DNA of 64,000 nucleotides from Streptomyces sp. NBC_00620 (GCF_026341825.1 NZ_JAPENY010000002.1:1645001-1709000), one strand, 5' to 3'. Shown: positions 35,082 through 43,414, counted from the first letter of the stretch. Program-made: numbers and translations. Notes: generated from the letters alone by a model not told the origin.

Positions 35082-35294
35082 GTGCCAGCACCATTCAAGA
35101 TCGCCGAGCCGGAGGATCGCGACTGGATCCGGATCCGGAAGACGTCGAAGGCCGCGGCCGGGGTCTTCGGCCTCGCCATGGTCGAGGCGGCGCACCTGGC
35201 CGATCTCGTCCCCGGCGGGCCGGCCGCGGGCGTCGCGCTCGCCCTGGCCGCGGGTGGCCTCCTCGTGAAGGAGTGCGTCTACCGGAGCCGTTGA
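35082..35294 (+). CDS. Small membrane-associated protein
   Basis: 70 residues from GTG 35082, with GGAGGT nine bases upstream. A basic, hydrophilic start is followed by one or two hydrophobic stretches (AGVFGLAMVEAAHLADLV, AAGVALALAAGGLLV). Size and profile could fit a holin-like protein, but no endolysin is nearby. Plus strand among minus-strand genes. Confidence 0.5.
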   Translation: MPAPFKIAEPEDRDWIRIRKTSKAAAGVFGLAMVEAAHLADLVPGGPAAGVALALAAGGLLVKECVYRSR

Positions 35295-35368
35295 CCCATC
35301 GGCGGGGGCACCCCGGGATCCTGGGGCGCCCCCGCCTTGCGGCGGACGCGGAGCCGAGACCGTACGGC

Positions 35369-35821
35369 TCAGGCGACCGTCGCGACGTCGTCCCGGCGGA
35401 GGGGCACGGCGCCGTCGGCGTGCTTGAGGGCCTGCCGAGCGGTGACGAGATCGGCACCCCCGACACCCTTCAACGTGCACAGCCCCCAGTGCCGGTGCCC
35501 CTGTACGGCCCAGGCCGCCTTGCGCAGCTCCTGGAGCAGCCGGTCGAACTCGGCGGCGTCGTCGGCCTGCCAGCCGCTCGTCGCTGGGCGTCCGGGGCGC
35601 TCCCGTCCCCGCTCGTCCTCGTCCGGCCAGCCGGGGTCCGACTCGCGGGACCACGGGAGCGCGGCTTGATGGGCCTGGAGCGCCGCGTACAGCTCGGCAA
35701 GCTTGAGCTGTGCGGCGAGGAGGTCACTGGGGAAGTCGAGGGGATCGAACGGGGCGTCGGCGGGCGGAGCCTGCTCGGTGCTGTCGTCCTTCGGTGCGGG
35801 GGCCGGGGTGGGGGTGCTCAT
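35369..35821 (-). CDS. Hypothetical protein
   Basis: 150 residues, Pro/Ala-rich at the N-terminus, then a helical region (LLAAQLKLAELYAALQAHQA) that could form a coiled coil. ATGA overlap with the gene upstream (36186..35818) shows coupled translation. No family recognised. Confidence 0.6.
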   Translation of the reverse strand: MSTPTPAPAPKDDSTEQAPPADAPFDPLDFPSDLLAAQLKLAELYAALQAHQAALPWSRESDPGWPDEDERGRERPGRPATSGWQADDAAEFDRLLQELRKAAWAVQGHRHWGLCTLKGVGGADLVTARQALKHADGAVPLRRDDVATVA

Positions 35822-36186
35822 CCTTCGGAGCCTAGTTCGACCCTCCGACAGTGCTCCGCTTCCGGCTCGGCCTCGTCCCTCATCGTGGCGTCCGCGCGCT
35901 TGAGTGCGGCGGACACTGCTTCGCCGGGTGGGACCGGCACGTGCACGGTGACGGACGGGTTGAGGCGTTCCACGACGGCCGCGGCGAGCCCCTGGCGCAG
36001 GCTCCGTTCGTAGTCGGCGCGGAGCCGCGGATCACTGGAGATGCGCTGCCACACCGCGCGGTCTACGTCTTGCTGGACCGTGACGGTCTCGCCGTTCACG
36101 GTGACCGTGGCGGCCAGGATGACGGACGGTCCGAACGCGTTGAAGGCCGCGCCGCGCACGGGGCGGAAGGGGCTGGGGTCGCTCAT
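35818..36186 (-). CDS. Hypothetical protein
   Basis: 122 residues. Beta-rich middle (ATVTVNGETVTVQQDVDRAV) and a helical end. Coupled by ATGA to the downstream 150-residue protein, so the two may form a complex. Style resembles small phage proteins; function unknown. Confidence 0.6.
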   Translation of the reverse strand: MSDPSPFRPVRGAAFNAFGPSVILAATVTVNGETVTVQQDVDRAVWQRISSDPRLRADYERSLRQGLAAAVVERLNPSVTVHVPVPPGEAVSAALKRADATMRDEAEPEAEHCRRVELGSEG

Positions 36187-36242
36187 GCCCGGGGGAACGG
36201 CGGGCGGCCGTGGGCTGTTACAGGGGCCCGGGAACGGCCGCC

Positions 36243-36269
36243 GCCCGGCTCCGCGGGTGCGGGCCGGGC
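36243..36269. terminator. GC-rich stem-loop after the methyltransferase gene
   Basis: GCCCGGC and GCCGGGC around a 13-base loop, 11 bases downstream of the methyltransferase stop on the minus strand. Confidence 0.6.
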
Positions 36270-36279
36270 GTCGTGGTGG

Positions 36280-37617
36280 TCAGCTCGCCAGGTCGTAATC
36301 GTCTGGTGAGCTGAGCATGTCGTCGATGTCGTAGAGCTGGACGAGGTAGTCGCGCACCAGGGCCTCCCCGAGCATGCCCAGGACGCCGGACAGGACGATT
36401 GCGGCCATGACGGGGGCGACGACGTCAGCGGCCTGCTGGAAGGCGCTCGTACGGCTTCCCTGCCACGGGTACGAGCGGCGGAACCCGACGAGTAGTCCGG
36501 CCTCCGACTCGGTGAGGCGCAGGCCGTCGCTCTCGCGCTTCCAGGTGCGGGACTTGCCGGTGAGGCACCAGGACGGGCCGTCAGCGGAGAAGGTGTTCCC
36601 GCCCTTGGCGCGGCCGGTCTTAGGGTCGATGGGCCGGTTGCCGCGAGTGTTGATCCGCTCTCCGGGCTGCCAGCCGAGGGCGCGCGCCATGGTCGTGGTG
36701 GGCAGCGGGCGGACGCGGCGGGTCACGGTCGGCGTGTAGTCCCGGGTGGCGATCATGTACACGCGCTTGCGGCGGGAGGGGAGCCCGTAGTCGGCGGCCT
36801 CCAGGATGTCGTGGCTGGTGTGGTACCACTCGGCGCACTGGAACTCGATCGCGAGGTCGCCGATGATCTCCTCCGGGAGGTTGGAGGACTGTTCCATGGC
36901 CATCCAGCGGATCGGCGCACCGGCGGCCTGCAGGGCGATGGGCCAGATCACGACTTCGAGCATCAGCGCGATGCGGGGGTCGCTCACATCGGCGGCCATC
37001 TCGCGGACCTCGTCCCAGGTGGCGCCGGACCGCGGGGCGAAGTGGGCCTGACAGCCTTCGCCGATCGCGCACGGGCAGTTCCCATCCTCGTCGTAGTCGT
37101 CCTCGTCGTGGAAGTCGAAGATCTCTTCGACGGGGAGGAACCCGGCGGCTTCCCCGACGTAGGAGATGGCGTCGGACAGGATCTCAAGGTTGCGGGCGTC
37201 CAGGCCGGACAGCTTCCCGGCGGGGGAGAAGGCGGGGCACGGGGGACTGATGATGACCGCCACGGTGTGGCGCAGCGCGATGTGCTCGGGGTCGAGGGTG
37301 GTGATGTCGGCGCAGATGCGGCGGTGACCGGCCTTGCGGGCGGTGGCGCAGGCGTCGGGGGAGATGTCGACGCCGCACGAGTCGACGGCCACGCCGAGGA
37401 CGGTGGCGATTCCCTCGGACCAGCCGCCGGGACCGGCGAACAGCTCCACGACGCGGATGGGGTCGCCCGGCAGCGGGGCGAGCAGCCACTCGGCGGGCCA
37501 CGGGTTCGCGGCCGCTTCGAGGACGGCGTAGACCTTGGGCGGTATCGGCAGACCGGCCTTGCGGGCGAGGGTGGCGACGTGAACGGCGGTGGCGACCGCG
37601 GGGGGCAGGATCCTCAT
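36280..37617 (-). CDS. DNA (cytosine-5) methyltransferase
   Basis: 445 residues from ATG 37617, placed after a conserved leader; an upstream in-frame ATG lies inside the leader hairpin and was rejected. Motif I is VVELFAGPGGWSEG (residues 56-69), motif IV IISPPCPAF with catalytic C127, motif VI MEQSSNL (a variant of ENV), and motif VIII RRKRVYMIA. The target-recognition region contains an acidic insert (DFHDEDDYDEDGNC). It should methylate cytosine in the phage's own or host DNA, typically to escape restriction. No cognate nuclease is adjacent, so it is an orphan. It has its own promoter and leader. Confidence 0.88.
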   Translation of the reverse strand: MRILPPAVATAVHVATLARKAGLPIPPKVYAVLEAAANPWPAEWLLAPLPGDPIRVVELFAGPGGWSEGIATVLGVAVDSCGVDISPDACATARKAGHRRICADITTLDPEHIALRHTVAVIISPPCPAFSPAGKLSGLDARNLEILSDAISYVGEAAGFLPVEEIFDFHDEDDYDEDGNCPCAIGEGCQAHFAPRSGATWDEVREMAADVSDPRIALMLEVVIWPIALQAAGAPIRWMAMEQSSNLPEEIIGDLAIEFQCAEWYHTSHDILEAADYGLPSRRKRVYMIATRDYTPTVTRRVRPLPTTTMARALGWQPGERINTRGNRPIDPKTGRAKGGNTFSADGPSWCLTGKSRTWKRESDGLRLTESEAGLLVGFRRSYPWQGSRTSAFQQAADVVAPVMAAIVLSGVLGMLGEALVRDYLVQLYDIDDMLSSPDDYDLAS

Positions 37618-37642
37618 CTGGTGTTCCTTCGTTCGGGGCTGG

Positions 37643-37663
37643 TCGGCGGTTGCTCTCCACCAA
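37643..37663 (-). promoter_or_regulatory. AGAGCAA-loop leader hairpin, methyltransferase gene
   Basis: Minus strand stem TTGGTGG/CCGCCGA (with two G.U pairs) around AGAGCAA, then CCCCGAACGAAGGAACACCAG before the ATG at 37617. Confidence 0.7.
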
Positions 37664-37669
37664 CACTCC

Positions 37670-37681
37670 AAACAGTACAGC
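37670..37681 (-). promoter_or_regulatory. Conserved island promoter core, methyltransferase gene
   Basis: Minus strand GCTGTACTGTTT; -10 TACTGT, with AAGACA 17 bases upstream as a possible -35. It sits 7 bases ahead of the leader hairpin. Confidence 0.65.
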
Positions 37682-37753
37682 GGAGGAAATCACATGTCTT
37701 CCGAACAGCGAAAACACTCAACTGGTTTCCTCGGCTGTCTCATTCGCAGGCAG

Positions 37754-37795
37754 CGCTGCGCCCGGCCCCACGTGTAGGCGGGGCCGGGCGCAGCG
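37754..37795. terminator. Perfect 16-bp stem-loop
   Basis: CGCTGCGCCCGGCCCC and its complement, 10-base loop, directly downstream of the gene ending at 37803. It isolates the methyltransferase promoter from read-through. Confidence 0.8.
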
Positions 37796-37802
37796 TCGGA
37801 AC

Positions 37803-38543
37803 CTACGCAGTGAACGTGTCGCACTCGACGAACTGGTGCTCGGCGTGCGGGAACCGGCACAGCGCGCAGTACGCCCCCGGGGCCGCCGTACGGCTCTTGC
37901 ATCCCTCGTCCTTGCACACCGGGCACTCATCAGCCTGCGAGCCCACGCCGGCCTCGGCCGTCAGCCCCTCCCACGCCTGTTCGGCGTGCCACCGGATCGC
38001 CTTCTCCGCGCAGCACTCGGAGCGCCAGCACACGCACCGGTAGCAGTCCTGGCAGTTCTGGCGGCGGTCGCAGCCACACCGGCAGTCCCGCTCACGACAT
38101 TCCGGCTTGTGGTCGACCGGGTTGAGCACCGCGGCGAGTAGCGGCAGGACGGCGTCCAGCATCGCGACCGCGCGGCGGCCCGCGTCCTCGCCGTCCAGCA
38201 GGCTCCGGTTGTCCGCGTGCATCCGGTACAGGGCGCGCCCGATCGCCGTGGGCGAGTGCCGCGGGCACCCCTCCGTGCCGGGCTTCACCTCGGCGCGGCA
38301 CGTCCGGCAGAAGAGCCCGAGGAACGAGTGGGGGGCCACTCCCTCCAGCCGGGCCCAGTTGTCGAGGAGCACGCCGTTCGCGTCCAGGGTGGTCCTCAGC
38401 AGCGGGCGGATGCGGTCCAGTTCACCGAGGACGTCCCGCAGCGCCTGGTGCTCGCCCTCAGGCGCGGCGGCAAGCGTCGCGCGGATGCTGTCGAGCCGTG
38501 CATCGGGAAGCGGGTCACGGCCGGGGATGCGGGACATGGGCAT
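37803..38543 (-). CDS. Cys/His-rich zinc-binding phage protein
   Basis: 246 residues, ATG 38543 with GGAG. The first part (LDSIRATLAAAPEGEHQAL) resembles the start of Ea22-like actinophage proteins. The rest contains at least 15 cysteines in several clusters (FCRTCRAEVKPGTEGC, CRERDCRCGCDRRQNC, CPVCKDEGC), consistent with multiple zinc-binding knuckles. It could bind nucleic acid. No enzyme motif. Confidence 0.65.
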   Translation of the reverse strand: MPMSRIPGRDPLPDARLDSIRATLAAAPEGEHQALRDVLGELDRIRPLLRTTLDANGVLLDNWARLEGVAPHSFLGLFCRTCRAEVKPGTEGCPRHSPTAIGRALYRMHADNRSLLDGEDAGRRAVAMLDAVLPLLAAVLNPVDHKPECRERDCRCGCDRRQNCQDCYRCVCWRSECCAEKAIRWHAEQAWEGLTAEAGVGSQADECPVCKDEGCKSRTAAPGAYCALCRFPHAEHQFVECDTFTA

Positions 38544-38562
38544 GGGAGTTCTCCAGATAGGT

Positions 38563-38593
38563 GGTGCTGCGCCCGCGCGGCGGGCGCAGCACC
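38563..38593. terminator. 14-bp stem-loop
   Basis: GGTGCTGCGCCCGC and its exact complement with a 3-base loop, between the gene ending at 38626 and the next start at 38543. Confidence 0.75.
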
Positions 38594-38625
38594 GGGAATG
38601 TGAACGGTGGAGGGTTCTTCTGCGG

Positions 38626-39396
38626 TCAGGGCCGGGTGTGGCCGGGGGGAACGGCGCCGGTCTGTGCGGCCACGCGCTGCTCGTACTGGGCGCGCAGTGC
38701 CCTCACTTCGGCGACGGGGTCGACGTCCGGCTCCGGCGCGTCCAGGCCACCAGCGGACTCCAGCCGCGCGGGCGCCTCGACCTGGATGTCCTCGACGGTG
38801 ACGCCGTCGACACCGAACCCGATGGCCAGATCTCTGCCGTACAGGGCGTCCACCTGCCGGTCGGCGTCCTCCAGGGACGAGGCGGTGACGGTGAGCAGCC
38901 CGGTGAGCGCCACCCGGTAGACGTACTCGATGCCCGGCGCCCCCTGGGGTGCCGTCTCCTCGGCGTCCTCGGGCTCAAGCGGGATGCCCACGGGCATGCG
39001 CTCCGCTTCAGCCTCGCCGTCCCGCATCACCTCGTCGGGGAGGAACTTGAGAACGCCGTGCGCGTCGATGTGCCGGAGCAGCTCCAGGACGGCGCCCGGG
39101 TCGCTGGGGTCCTCGTCGCCCCATAGGGCGGCGATGTCGGCCGGGACCGGCTGCGGGAAGCGGCCGATCTCCCACCAGTGGCTCGGGAACTGGAACACGG
39201 TCTCGCCCTGGGCATCGCGCACGGAGTCATAGCGCAGCTCGTCGTCGCTGCCTCGGTACAGGACCAGGTGGGCGCCGGTGGGGTACTGGACGCGCAGCGT
39301 CGCGGCGACCAGCGACAGCATCGCGCGGGCAGCGTCGCGCGCCTGCGCCTCAGCGTTGTCGAGGGCGGCAAGCGGGACCAGGAGATCAGTAGTCAC
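38626..39396 (-). CDS. Hypothetical phage protein
   Basis: 256 residues from GTG 39396 with GGAAGGA upstream; longer frame upstream rejected for composition. An alpha/beta N-terminal part (YPTGAHLVLYRGSDDELRYD) is followed by a central acidic part (WGDEDPSDPGAVLELLRHID), and a C-terminal domain with YVYRVALTGLLTVTASSLED, a pattern resembling a small repeat-like sensor of phage origin. Function unknown. Confidence 0.6.
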   Translation of the reverse strand: MTTDLLVPLAALDNAEAQARDAARAMLSLVAATLRVQYPTGAHLVLYRGSDDELRYDSVRDAQGETVFQFPSHWWEIGRFPQPVPADIAALWGDEDPSDPGAVLELLRHIDAHGVLKFLPDEVMRDGEAEAERMPVGIPLEPEDAEETAPQGAPGIEYVYRVALTGLLTVTASSLEDADRQVDALYGRDLAIGFGVDGVTVEDIQVEAPARLESAGGLDAPEPDVDPVAEVRALRAQYEQRVAAQTGAVPPGHTRP

Positions 39397-39430
39397 GGCT
39401 CTGGTGTCCTTCCAGGGGTACGAGCGGGTA

Positions 39431-40270
39431 TCAGCGGGCGAGGTGCGGGGCGAGGGAGACCAGGAAGTCGACGCCGACGCCGTGGAGGTCGACGGAGGCC
39501 GGGGCGCTGTCATGTGCCCGTGCGGCGGAGTCGAAGGCGGGGGCGAAGCACCCGTACGGGCCGGGCCGGTTGCCGAACGCGAGCCCGTCCGTGTCGGTCT
39601 GCTCGACATCCCCGTACCGGGCCAGGAACGCGGCCATGCGGCGCTGGAGGCGTCCACGGACGAGGGGGACTTCCGGCCTCGCGGGGGCGGCCTCCGGCAT
39701 GAAGTGGGTGATGGCCCGCTCCAGGGCGCGCACGGGGCCCTCGATCTGCACGTCGCATGCGGGGTTGGTGCCGTGCAGGGTCACCGAGTAGCGCAGCCCG
39801 GACGGGGCACCCCACGCGAGGGTCGACGTGTTCACGAGCAGGCCGACCCGGTTGTACGTGGCCAGTCCCTGGAGGCGTACGGCGTGCCCGATCTCGTTGA
39901 GCAGCTCCAGCCGCCCCATGACGCGAGGCCCACCGTGGGCGCGCCGGGCGGCCTCGTCGTCGACGACGGGCAGCACCAGGCGCAGCACGTCGCGGGCGAT
40001 CGGCTCGGGCGCCATGCGCTCGATGCGAAGGTCCGGCTCGTACGGCTCACGGTCGGGGAGCTGCCACCCGATCTCGGTGCGCCACGTGTGCGCGACGACG
40101 ATCAGGGCGCGGCCGTCCTGCACCAGGCGGGCGGCGGGCTTCGCCGACCACCACGCGCCGTACGGTTCGACGGTCCAGGGCGAGCCGGCCCGCTCGGGCA
40201 GCAGGTCAGCGACGCGCGCGGCGAGCGTGACCGCGCGACTCGCGGCGGGGGCGGTGACGGTGGCGTTCAT
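39431..40270 (-). CDS. Hypothetical phage protein, paralogue of the next gene (40338)
   Basis: 279 residues. Opens with AARVADLLPERAGSPWTVEP and has DGRALIVVAHTWRTEIGWQL, matching LAELLPARRGKPWTVGP and DGRRALIVVEQAGRIEVYAD in the upstream gene at 40338. Both end in a similar AVDLxGVGxDFLVSLAPHL-type tail (here VGVDFLVSLAPHLAR, there IGIDLALAATAHLI). A tandem duplication with divergence is clear. No known family; cytoplasmic. Confidence 0.62.
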   Translation of the reverse strand: MNATVTAPAASRAVTLAARVADLLPERAGSPWTVEPYGAWWSAKPAARLVQDGRALIVVAHTWRTEIGWQLPDREPYEPDLRIERMAPEPIARDVLRLVLPVVDDEAARRAHGGPRVMGRLELLNEIGHAVRLQGLATYNRVGLLVNTSTLAWGAPSGLRYSVTLHGTNPACDVQIEGPVRALERAITHFMPEAAPARPEVPLVRGRLQRRMAAFLARYGDVEQTDTDGLAFGNRPGPYGCFAPAFDSAARAHDSAPASVDLHGVGVDFLVSLAPHLAR

Positions 40271-40291
40271 GGTCGGGCCTTCCAGGGGAGG

Positions 40292-40324
40292 GCGCCGCGC
40301 CCCGGGCGTGGCGGGGCGCGGCGC
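40292..40324. terminator. 12-bp stem-loop
   Basis: GCGCCGCGCCCC and complement with 9-base loop, directly after the gene ending at 40338. Confidence 0.75.
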
Positions 40325-40337
40325 TGCGGGGCGGGGG

Positions 40338-41165
40338 TCAGATCAGGTGGGCGGTGGCGGCGAGCGCCAGATCGATGCCGATCGGGCCGACCTCGGCGCA
40401 CACCCGGGTCGTGTCGTCGGCGCGGTCGCCGAACTCGGCGCGGGAGGGAAGCGCAATCCAGCCGTGCGGCTCTCGGTAGCCGCCGAACTCGACCTCGTCG
40501 GCGTCGACCGGGCGGAGCTGCGGGAAACGGTCCGTCAGATGCCGTGAGAAGGGGCTTCCGGCGTCCGTGGAGGTGTGGCCATCCAGCGGGGGCAGCAGGA
40601 CCGGCAGAACCCCGTACAGGCCGTACGCGGGGCCCTCGTAGGTGAGGTGGAAGTTCCCGACCAACCCGTACGACCACAGGCCCCATACGGCGCCGCTGGC
40701 GGCCGTCCACGTCAGGCCGGGGCCGTCCGCCCGTTCAACCTTCTCGGGGTGCGTGCCGTGGTCGATCAGGTGGAACCCGACCTCTGTCAGGGCGGCGCCC
40801 TTGTCGTGGAAGACCTGCTGCCACCCCTTGGCGCCGATGGTCGCTTTGGTGGCTTCGGCGTCGAGCATCGGCAGGACGGAACGCAGGATGCGGGTGGCGA
40901 GCACAGCGACGGAGACCGGGTCGGTTGCGTCGGCCACGGCGTTCGGGGTGACGGGGAACAGGTTGGGGCGGTCGGCGTAGACCTCGATCCGGCCAGCCTG
41001 CTCCACGACGATCAGGGCGCGGCGGCCGTCGGTGAGGCGGGACGTGGGGGCGTTCCGGATGCCGTACGGGGCGGGGCCGACGGTCCACGGCTTGCCCCGG
41101 CGGGCGGGCAGGAGTTCGGCGAGCGGGGCGGCGGTGGTCGCGTGGGCGACTGCGGGCAGGGTCAC
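40338..41165 (-). CDS. Hypothetical phage protein, paralogue of the gene at 39431
   Basis: 275 residues. Shares the LLPARRGKPWTVGPAPYG start and the overall plan with its downstream neighbour. A region rich in Trp and Gly (AVWGLWSYGLVGNFHLTYEG) lies in the middle. Preceded by a degenerate copy of the AGAGCAA leader. Function unknown. Confidence 0.62.
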   Translation of the reverse strand: MTLPAVAHATTAAPLAELLPARRGKPWTVGPAPYGIRNAPTSRLTDGRRALIVVEQAGRIEVYADRPNLFPVTPNAVADATDPVSVAVLATRILRSVLPMLDAEATKATIGAKGWQQVFHDKGAALTEVGFHLIDHGTHPEKVERADGPGLTWTAASGAVWGLWSYGLVGNFHLTYEGPAYGLYGVLPVLLPPLDGHTSTDAGSPFSRHLTDRFPQLRPVDADEVEFGGYREPHGWIALPSRAEFGDRADDTTRVCAEVGPIGIDLALAATAHLI

Positions 41166-41189
41166 GGCGGGGCTCCTTACTTCGGGTTC

Positions 41190-41211
41190 CGGCGCGGTGC
41201 TCTCCGGCCGG
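41190..41211 (-). promoter_or_regulatory. Degenerate AGAGCAA-type leader
   Basis: Minus strand CCGGCCGGAGAGCACCGCGC, followed by AACCCGAAGTAAGGAGCC. The loop is changed (AGAGCAC) and pairing is weaker than in the ten good copies. It precedes the gene at 41165. Confidence 0.4.
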
Positions 41212-41256
41212 GGTATGGGGTCATGCAGGCGGTGCTTGCGTCACGCCATGGGGTGC

Positions 41257-41297
41257 CGCGCCCCGGGGCGGCTCGTACGTCCAGGCCCCGGGGCGCG
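41257..41297. terminator. 12-bp stem-loop
   Basis: CGCGCCCCGGGG and complement, 17-base loop, just after the gene ending at 41304. Confidence 0.7.
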
Positions 41298-41303
41298 ACG
41301 GCT

Positions 41304-41834
41304 CTACAGGTCGCCGGGGTCGGCGATCGTCCGGCGGGCAAGGCGGACGCTGGAGCGGCGGAGCGCAGCGAGGGACTGGTCACGGAGCGCGCGGCGGTGC
41401 GCGGCTTCGGCGTCCCGCTCGGCCTGGAGGCGGGCGCCCTCGGCGCGCATGGCGTCGATGCGGTCCTGCCACGCGCGGACGGCGTCGTCGAGGGTGTCGC
41501 CCTCGGACACGTCCCACAGGGCGGAGCTGGCGCGCAGCTCCTGGAGGCGGGTGCGGGTGAACGGCATCGCGTGGTCGAGGAGCGGGCCGTCGTCGGTCCA
41601 GATCGACACGACCAGCCACAGGCGGGAGAGGTCGATGTCGGCGGGGAGTTGCGGGCAGTCGAACGCGCGGTGGTGCCGGATGGTGATGGTGCCGTGGGCG
41701 GCGGTGCAGCCGGACGCGGGAATGCCGGGGCCGGACTCGGAGCCGCCGCACGCCGAGGTGGGGCACATGCAGCCGACGGGCTGTCCGCCGAGGGCGGCGA
41801 GGTGGGTGTGTATCGCAAGGAGGTTGACGCTCAT
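41304..41834 (-). CDS. Hypothetical phage protein with small Cys motif and coiled coil
   Basis: 176 residues, coupled by ATGA to the preceding gene. The N-terminal GCMCPTSACGGSESG has three cysteines, then a beta-rich region (LWLVVSIWTDDGPLLDHAM) and a long basic-acidic coiled coil at the C-terminus (EGARLQAERDAEAAHRRALR). Function unknown. Confidence 0.6.
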   Translation of the reverse strand: MSVNLLAIHTHLAALGGQPVGCMCPTSACGGSESGPGIPASGCTAAHGTITIRHHRAFDCPQLPADIDLSRLWLVVSIWTDDGPLLDHAMPFTRTRLQELRASSALWDVSEGDTLDDAVRAWQDRIDAMRAEGARLQAERDAEAAHRRALRDQSLAALRRSSVRLARRTIADPGDL

Positions 41835-42250
41835 GCCTGCTCCCCCTCCGTGTCGCGGCCGGTGACGGCGCGGATGGCGGCGGCGGATCGAGCGGCCAGG
41901 GCGTCCAGGCCCTCAGCGGCCGATGCGTCCTCCAGAAAGACGCCGTCGTCGTACTCGTCGACGCCATCCGGCAGCTCCGGAGTCTCGGGGAACTCGTCGA
42001 CGACCAGCTCGTCGTAGGCGATGCACAGGTCGCCCTCGTCGTCCACGAGGAAGGTGAAGGAGGCCCTGAAGGGGCCGGAGACGCTGCCGGTCGTGCCCCA
42101 GTGGCCGGACTCAGCGGTCCAGCCGGCGCCGAGGAGCCGGGCGGTGGCGCGGGCGATGTCGGAGATGCTGAACGGGTACTCCTCGCCGGGGGCGGGGACG
42201 TAGTGGCCCTTCTCGTCGTACTGCGGGGGCTCGGGAGCGATGGCATTCAT
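41831..42250 (-). CDS. Hypothetical phage protein, paralogue of 42351
   Basis: 139 residues from ATG 42250, which follows a good AGAGCAA leader. Region YPFSISDIARATARLLGAGW followed by FLVDDEGDLCIAYDEL matches YSYVLSDYARAAARALGPGW and FVDHEGDLCFEDRD in the adjacent gene at 42351. The pair is a tandem duplication. Acidic C-terminus. Function unknown. Confidence 0.62.
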   Translation of the reverse strand: MNAIAPEPPQYDEKGHYVPAPGEEYPFSISDIARATARLLGAGWTAESGHWGTTGSVSGPFRASFTFLVDDEGDLCIAYDELVVDEFPETPELPDGVDEYDDGVFLEDASAAEGLDALAARSAAAIRAVTGRDTEGEQA

Positions 42251-42275
42251 CAGGCGTGTTCCTTCGATTTGGGGT

Positions 42276-42294
42276 CCGGCGTTGCTCTCGCCGG
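42276..42294 (-). promoter_or_regulatory. AGAGCAA-loop leader hairpin
   Basis: Minus strand stem CCGGCG/CGCCGG around AGAGCAA, then CCCCAAATCGAAGGAACACG and the ATG at 42250. It begins seven bases after a terminator hairpin. Confidence 0.7.
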
Positions 42295-42301
42295 GTAGTG
42301 G

Positions 42302-42338
42302 GCCGGGCGGGCGCGGCTTGCGTCGCGTCCCGCCCGGC
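42302..42338. terminator. 10-bp stem-loop
   Basis: GCCGGGCGGG and complement with a 17-base loop, following the gene ending at 42351 and directly ahead of the next leader. Confidence 0.65.
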
Positions 42339-42350
42339 GGGGCGGTGCTG

Positions 42351-42725
42351 TCAGGCGGTGAAGGTCTCGCGGACCACGGCGTCGCGGATGACGGCGGCGA
42401 TGGCCTCGCCCCACACGGCCATCTCGTCCGGGTTGCTCGGCGCGCCCTCGGGGAGCTTCTCGGGGCGGATCCAGTGCCGGTCCGTGAACACCACAGCGCC
42501 GTCGCGGTCCTCAAAGCAGAGGTCGCCTTCGTGGTCGACGAACAGGCGCAGGGACACACGGGCATCGAGGGTGAAGACCAGGCCCCACGCTCCGAGGAAC
42601 CCGGACTCGGCGCCCCAGCCGGGCCCGAGGGCGCGGGCCGCCGCGCGGGCGTAGTCGGACAGGACGTAGCTGTATTCGCTGCCTGGGGCGGGGTCGTACG
42701 GGGCGGGGACGTTCTCGGCGCTCAT
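42351..42725 (-). CDS. Hypothetical phage protein, paralogue of 41831
   Basis: 124 residues from ATG 42725 behind an AGAGCAA leader. Shares SDYARAAARALGPGWGAES and the HEGDLCFEDRD segment with its downstream neighbour. It is the shorter of the pair, lacking the acidic tail. Function unknown. Confidence 0.62.
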   Translation of the reverse strand: MSAENVPAPYDPAPGSEYSYVLSDYARAAARALGPGWGAESGFLGAWGLVFTLDARVSLRLFVDHEGDLCFEDRDGAVVFTDRHWIRPEKLPEGAPSNPDEMAVWGEAIAAVIRDAVVRETFTA

Positions 42726-42751
42726 GGCGCGCTCCTTCGGTTCGGGGGTAT

Positions 42752-42770
42752 CCGGCGTTGCTCTCGCCGG
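42752..42770 (-). promoter_or_regulatory. AGAGCAA-loop leader hairpin
   Basis: Minus strand stem CCGGCG/CGCCGG around AGAGCAA, then CCCCCGAACCGAAGGAGCG before the ATG at 42725. Confidence 0.7.
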
Positions 42771-42777
42771 GTAGTGG

Positions 42778-42809
42778 GCCGGGCGGGACGGGCTTGCGTC
42801 CCGCCCGGC
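42778..42809. terminator. 13-bp stem-loop
   Basis: GCCGGGCGGGACG and complement with a 6-base loop, between the gene ending at 42820 and the next leader. Confidence 0.75.
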
Positions 42810-42819
42810 AGGCGGGGTG

Positions 42820-43338
42820 TCAGCGCTGGTTGCAGGGGCGGGCGTTGTCGACGCGGACGTCATCGGCGAGGCGCATGCGCTTGCGCCAGATGGTGAAGAC
42901 CTCGCGCAGCCAGTCGTCGGTGCGCTCCCGCTGGTGCTCGCCGTCGTCGTGCAGCAGGTGCAGCGCGTGCACGAGGTCGGCTTCCTGCTTTTCGTACCGG
43001 GCGGAGACTGGGCCCAGCGGGTTGGGGAACGGCAGCGGCCGGTCGACGAGCGGCACGAGGACGTACTCGCCGAGTTCGGCGGGGATCCGGGCGGCGGGGT
43101 GCTCCACGGCGATCTGCTCGGCGCGGAACAGTGCCTCGGTGGCCTCGGTGGGTAGTTCCTCGTAGGCGCCGGGCGGCTGGGCGTCGAGGAGCCGGGCGGC
43201 GGTCTCCAGGTACGCGGCCATGAAGTTGAGGTAGGGCAGGGTCTCCGGCGGGGCGAAGCGGTCGCGGGCGATCTCGGCGACGACGCGGGCGCGCTGGGCG
43301 GCCTGGCGGTACGGGTCAACGAACGGCGTGGCGGTCAT
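42820..43338 (-). CDS. Helical hypothetical phage protein
   Basis: 172 residues from ATG 43338. Almost entirely alpha-helical (RQAAQRARVVAEIARDRF, FMAAYLETAARLLDAQ, LFRAEQIAVEHPAARI). No cysteine cluster except near the end. Style suggests a small structural or regulatory helical protein. Function unknown. Confidence 0.6.
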   Translation of the reverse strand: MTATPFVDPYRQAAQRARVVAEIARDRFAPPETLPYLNFMAAYLETAARLLDAQPPGAYEELPTEATEALFRAEQIAVEHPAARIPAELGEYVLVPLVDRPLPFPNPLGPVSARYEKQEADLVHALHLLHDDGEHQRERTDDWLREVFTIWRKRMRLADDVRVDNARPCNQR

Positions 43339-43366
43339 GGTGTCTCCGGTCTCCGGTGCGCGATGG

Positions 43367-43400
43367 GCCGGGGCGCGGCGAGGGGATGCCGCGCCCCGGC
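43367..43400. terminator. 13-bp stem-loop, GCCGGGGCGCGGC type
   Basis: GCCGGGGCGCGGC and its complement with an 8-base loop. Nearly the same arm recurs at 53138, 53553 and 55205. Confidence 0.75.
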
Positions 43401-43414
43401 GGTCTAGGGGTGGC

